Origin: Thelonectria olida
Lineage: Eukaryota > Ascomycota > Sordariomycetes > Hypocreales > Nectriaceae
Assembly: GCA_020736575.1 (NCBI GenBank)
Contig: JAGPYM010000059.1
Span: 1 to 64,000, forward strand
Direction: 5' to 3'
Length of the DNA stretch: 64,000 bases
This document shows, piece after piece, positions 62,794 through 64,000 of the stretch. The notes under the pieces are model-generated. The model saw only the letters and a list, made by a program, of their open reading frames with translations, did not search any database and was not told the origin of the DNA. The position numbers and the translations under genes are program-made. How positions within the stretch are numbered: position 1 is the stretch's first letter; the number at the start of each line of letters is the position of its first letter.

Positions 62794-63253
62794 TCGCGTC
62801 GAGAAGCAGTATTACAAGCGGCTCAGCATGGGGTTCGAAAACCTCTTGTCAGTTCTTCCAGCTTCCGACATTGAAGGTGGATGCGGCGCCTCCAACAAAG
62901 TGGCGGCCCAGGAGAAATGGAAAGGCTTCGACCAAGGTCGGCAGGGGCGGAAGTGCTTGAAATTGCACAGAGGATCAAGGCGTTTGGGAAAAAGAACAAC
63001 ACTTTGGAGAAGACGAGGGATGGTTTTCTGACGGCCCTAGAGCAATATGAGCATTTCTGGAATGAGCAGCTAGGGTAAATGGATGGACCGACAAGTAAAT
63101 GAGCCATGGCTCACCAGGAAGGAAATTCACCAGTTAGGAACAACATGATCCAAGGAAAATATCCAGTGTACATAAAACCTCCCCAATTTCCCCGGCCCTT
63201 GGGAATAATCCAGGTCGTCGCAGCGCTGTCATAGAACCCTGACCCTCCCGAAA

Positions 63254-63979
63254 TCAAAAGTCTTTCATGTCATTTTTAGTATGAGACAATCCCAGCACCT
63301 CCACCTCTTTTCCCTTATTTTGTCCTTCAACGCTCTCTTCACAGAGCCAGGGCTGCCGATTGTGAAGCTGAGATGGGGTGTGCGGAACCGTGATGAGGGG
63401 TGTCGGGCGGCTCTGCAGCTCCTTGTTTTCCTGCGAAAGGCTTTGATTCCTCTGCTCTAACTCCGCAATATAATCCGTTGCCCTTTTGAGGATCATCGTC
63501 TTGCTAGGATTGCGCTGGGGCGCTGATCTTAGTAATGCCTCCTCCAGGAATGCTTGGTCCTGCTGATGGGGTTCCAATAAGAGTGGAGGGAGACATTTGT
63601 CAAGCGCCACGAACTTGTCGTTTAAATCCGGGTGGTGCCAGTCCTCGACCAAGCCGGGCGCGGTCCCTTTGGACAGGTAGCTGCGTGTGTGACCATCAGG
63701 GATTGAAAGGGACGACAATGATGACTTATAAGATGGCGGTCGGGCATTGCCTGGAGACTCTTGCCTGGGCGAACAGCTACGTGAGGAAGCTTCGGGTGAT
63801 GAGGATGCGGGCTGCCGCTTCTGCTCTAGGGATAGAGGGTCGGTAGGTTCAAAGTCCAGACGATCATCATTACTTTCCCCCAAGGCTGATTCCTCGGATT
63901 CCATTAGGCAGGCGGCTTGAGCGGTCAAGGATATATTTGACTGTGAGACCGAAGTGGGAGGAGCCAGACGACTCGGCAA
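63254..63979 (-). CDS. HLH protein lacking a recognisable basic region
   Basis: A frame of about 241 codons runs to 63254. The start is taken near 63979 but the gene may extend beyond the window. The C-terminal half has helix 1 L-N-D-K-F-V-A-L-D-K-C-L-P-P, a long acidic loop, then helix 2 N-P-S-K-T-M-I-L-K-R-A-T-D-Y-I-A-E-L-E-Q and a zipper-like L-S-Q-E-N-K-E-L-Q. In fungal bHLH proteins helix 1 is preceded by H-N-x-V-E-K-x-Y-R. Here it reads G-L-V-E-D-W-H-H-P-D, so only one contact (Glu) survives. It is either a decayed bHLH or a dimerisation-only (Id-like) protein. The N-terminus is Ser/Pro-rich. Confidence 0.65.
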   Translation of the reverse strand: MPSRLAPPTSVSQSNISLTAQAACLMESEESALGESNDDRLDFEPTDPLSLEQKRQPASSSPEASSRSCSPRQESPGNARPPSYKSSLSSLSIPDGHTRSYLSKGTAPGLVEDWHHPDLNDKFVALDKCLPPLLLEPHQQDQAFLEEALLRSAPQRNPSKTMILKRATDYIAELEQRNQSLSQENKELQSRPTPLITVPHTPSQLHNRQPWLCEESVEGQNKGKEVEVLGLSHTKNDMKDF

Positions 63980-64000
63980 TGAAGCTCTTTGCTCGCATGA

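Larger units (their letters stand above)
61112..63078 (+). pseudogene. bHLH transcription factor gene split by a LINE
   Basis: Left part (61112-61222) ends A-S-P-E-E-I-E-A-R-A-L-H-N. Right part (62794-63078) starts R-V-E-K-Q-Y-Y-K-R-L-S-M-G-F-E-N-L-L-S-V-L-P. Joined across the 15 bp duplication they recreate the basic region and helix 1 of a fungal bHLH. After a loop, a small frameshift near 62925 switches to the frame with A-E-V-L-E-I-A-Q-R-I-K-A-F, then N-N-T-L-E-K-T-R-D-G-F-L-T-A-L-E-Q-Y-E, ending at TAG before 63079 (helix 2 plus a coiled-coil-like tail). The upstream N-terminal exon(s) are not identified; an in-frame ATG sits at 61112. The gene is inactivated by insertion and by frameshift. 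Confidence 0.85.

Noticed and set aside
62828..63031. Independent gene to the right of the LINE
   Set aside because: Its sequence is the second half of the split bHLH gene, starting at R-V-E-K-Q-Y.

Overview
The window looks like genomic DNA from a filamentous ascomycete (Pezizomycotina). The evidence is a 7 kb AT-saturated tract with the dinucleotide signature of repeat-induced point mutation (RIP), intact genes split by 48-80 bp GT..AG introns, and fungus-typical families: a CP2 transcription factor, an NB-ARC/TPR NLR, lysophospholipase, MARVEL, a GFA protein, and pogo/Fot1, hAT, Hop-like MULE and Tad-like LINE transposons. I would not name a genus from the sequence alone.

Layout. Bases 1-6983 are a RIP-decayed island containing a minus-strand Ty3/Gypsy LTR element (about 2301-6461). 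It stops exactly at the left terminal repeat of a pogo/Fot1-like element (6984-8836). At 9-17 kb lie a mutationally dead CP2-type transcription factor, an apparently intact serine hydrolase, and a berberine-bridge-type FAD oxidase with two lesions. A clean hAT element with perfect 8 bp target duplications sits at 17594-20599. At 21-26 kb are a small gene of amphipathic 11-residue pattern, a Copia relic and a fungal NLR whose TPR array is made of near-identical 126 bp units. At 26.5-29.5 kb is a Hop-like MULE, one arm of which carries a nested, severely truncated LINE. An intact membrane-anchored alpha/beta hydrolase (30.7-32.4 kb) is followed by a decayed hAT (32.7-36.0 kb) and by broken pieces of an EST1-like and a CSC1-like gene. 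An intact PARG-like gene is at 40-41 kb. At 42.8-46 kb lies a run of truncated genes (alpha-amylase fused to part of a hydrolase, GFA, LINE 3' end, 6-phosphogluconolactonase half). Intact MARVEL and lysophospholipase genes follow (47.1-50.7 kb), then a DNA-ligase gene with one stop codon, a CBM21 (PP1-targeting) gene, a small Cys-rich ORF, a sirtuin/hAT chimera, and three bHLH-type genes within 5.6 kb. The middle bHLH gene is split by a LINE.

Overall this is a transposon-rich accessory or subtelomere-like region in which intact genes alternate with gene relics. Several relics carry C-to-T type stops. There is no single operon-like system. The most informative biology is genome-defence mutation, nested transposition, decay of transcription factor genes, and a rapidly evolving NLR. 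No RNA genes or CRISPR arrays were recognised.
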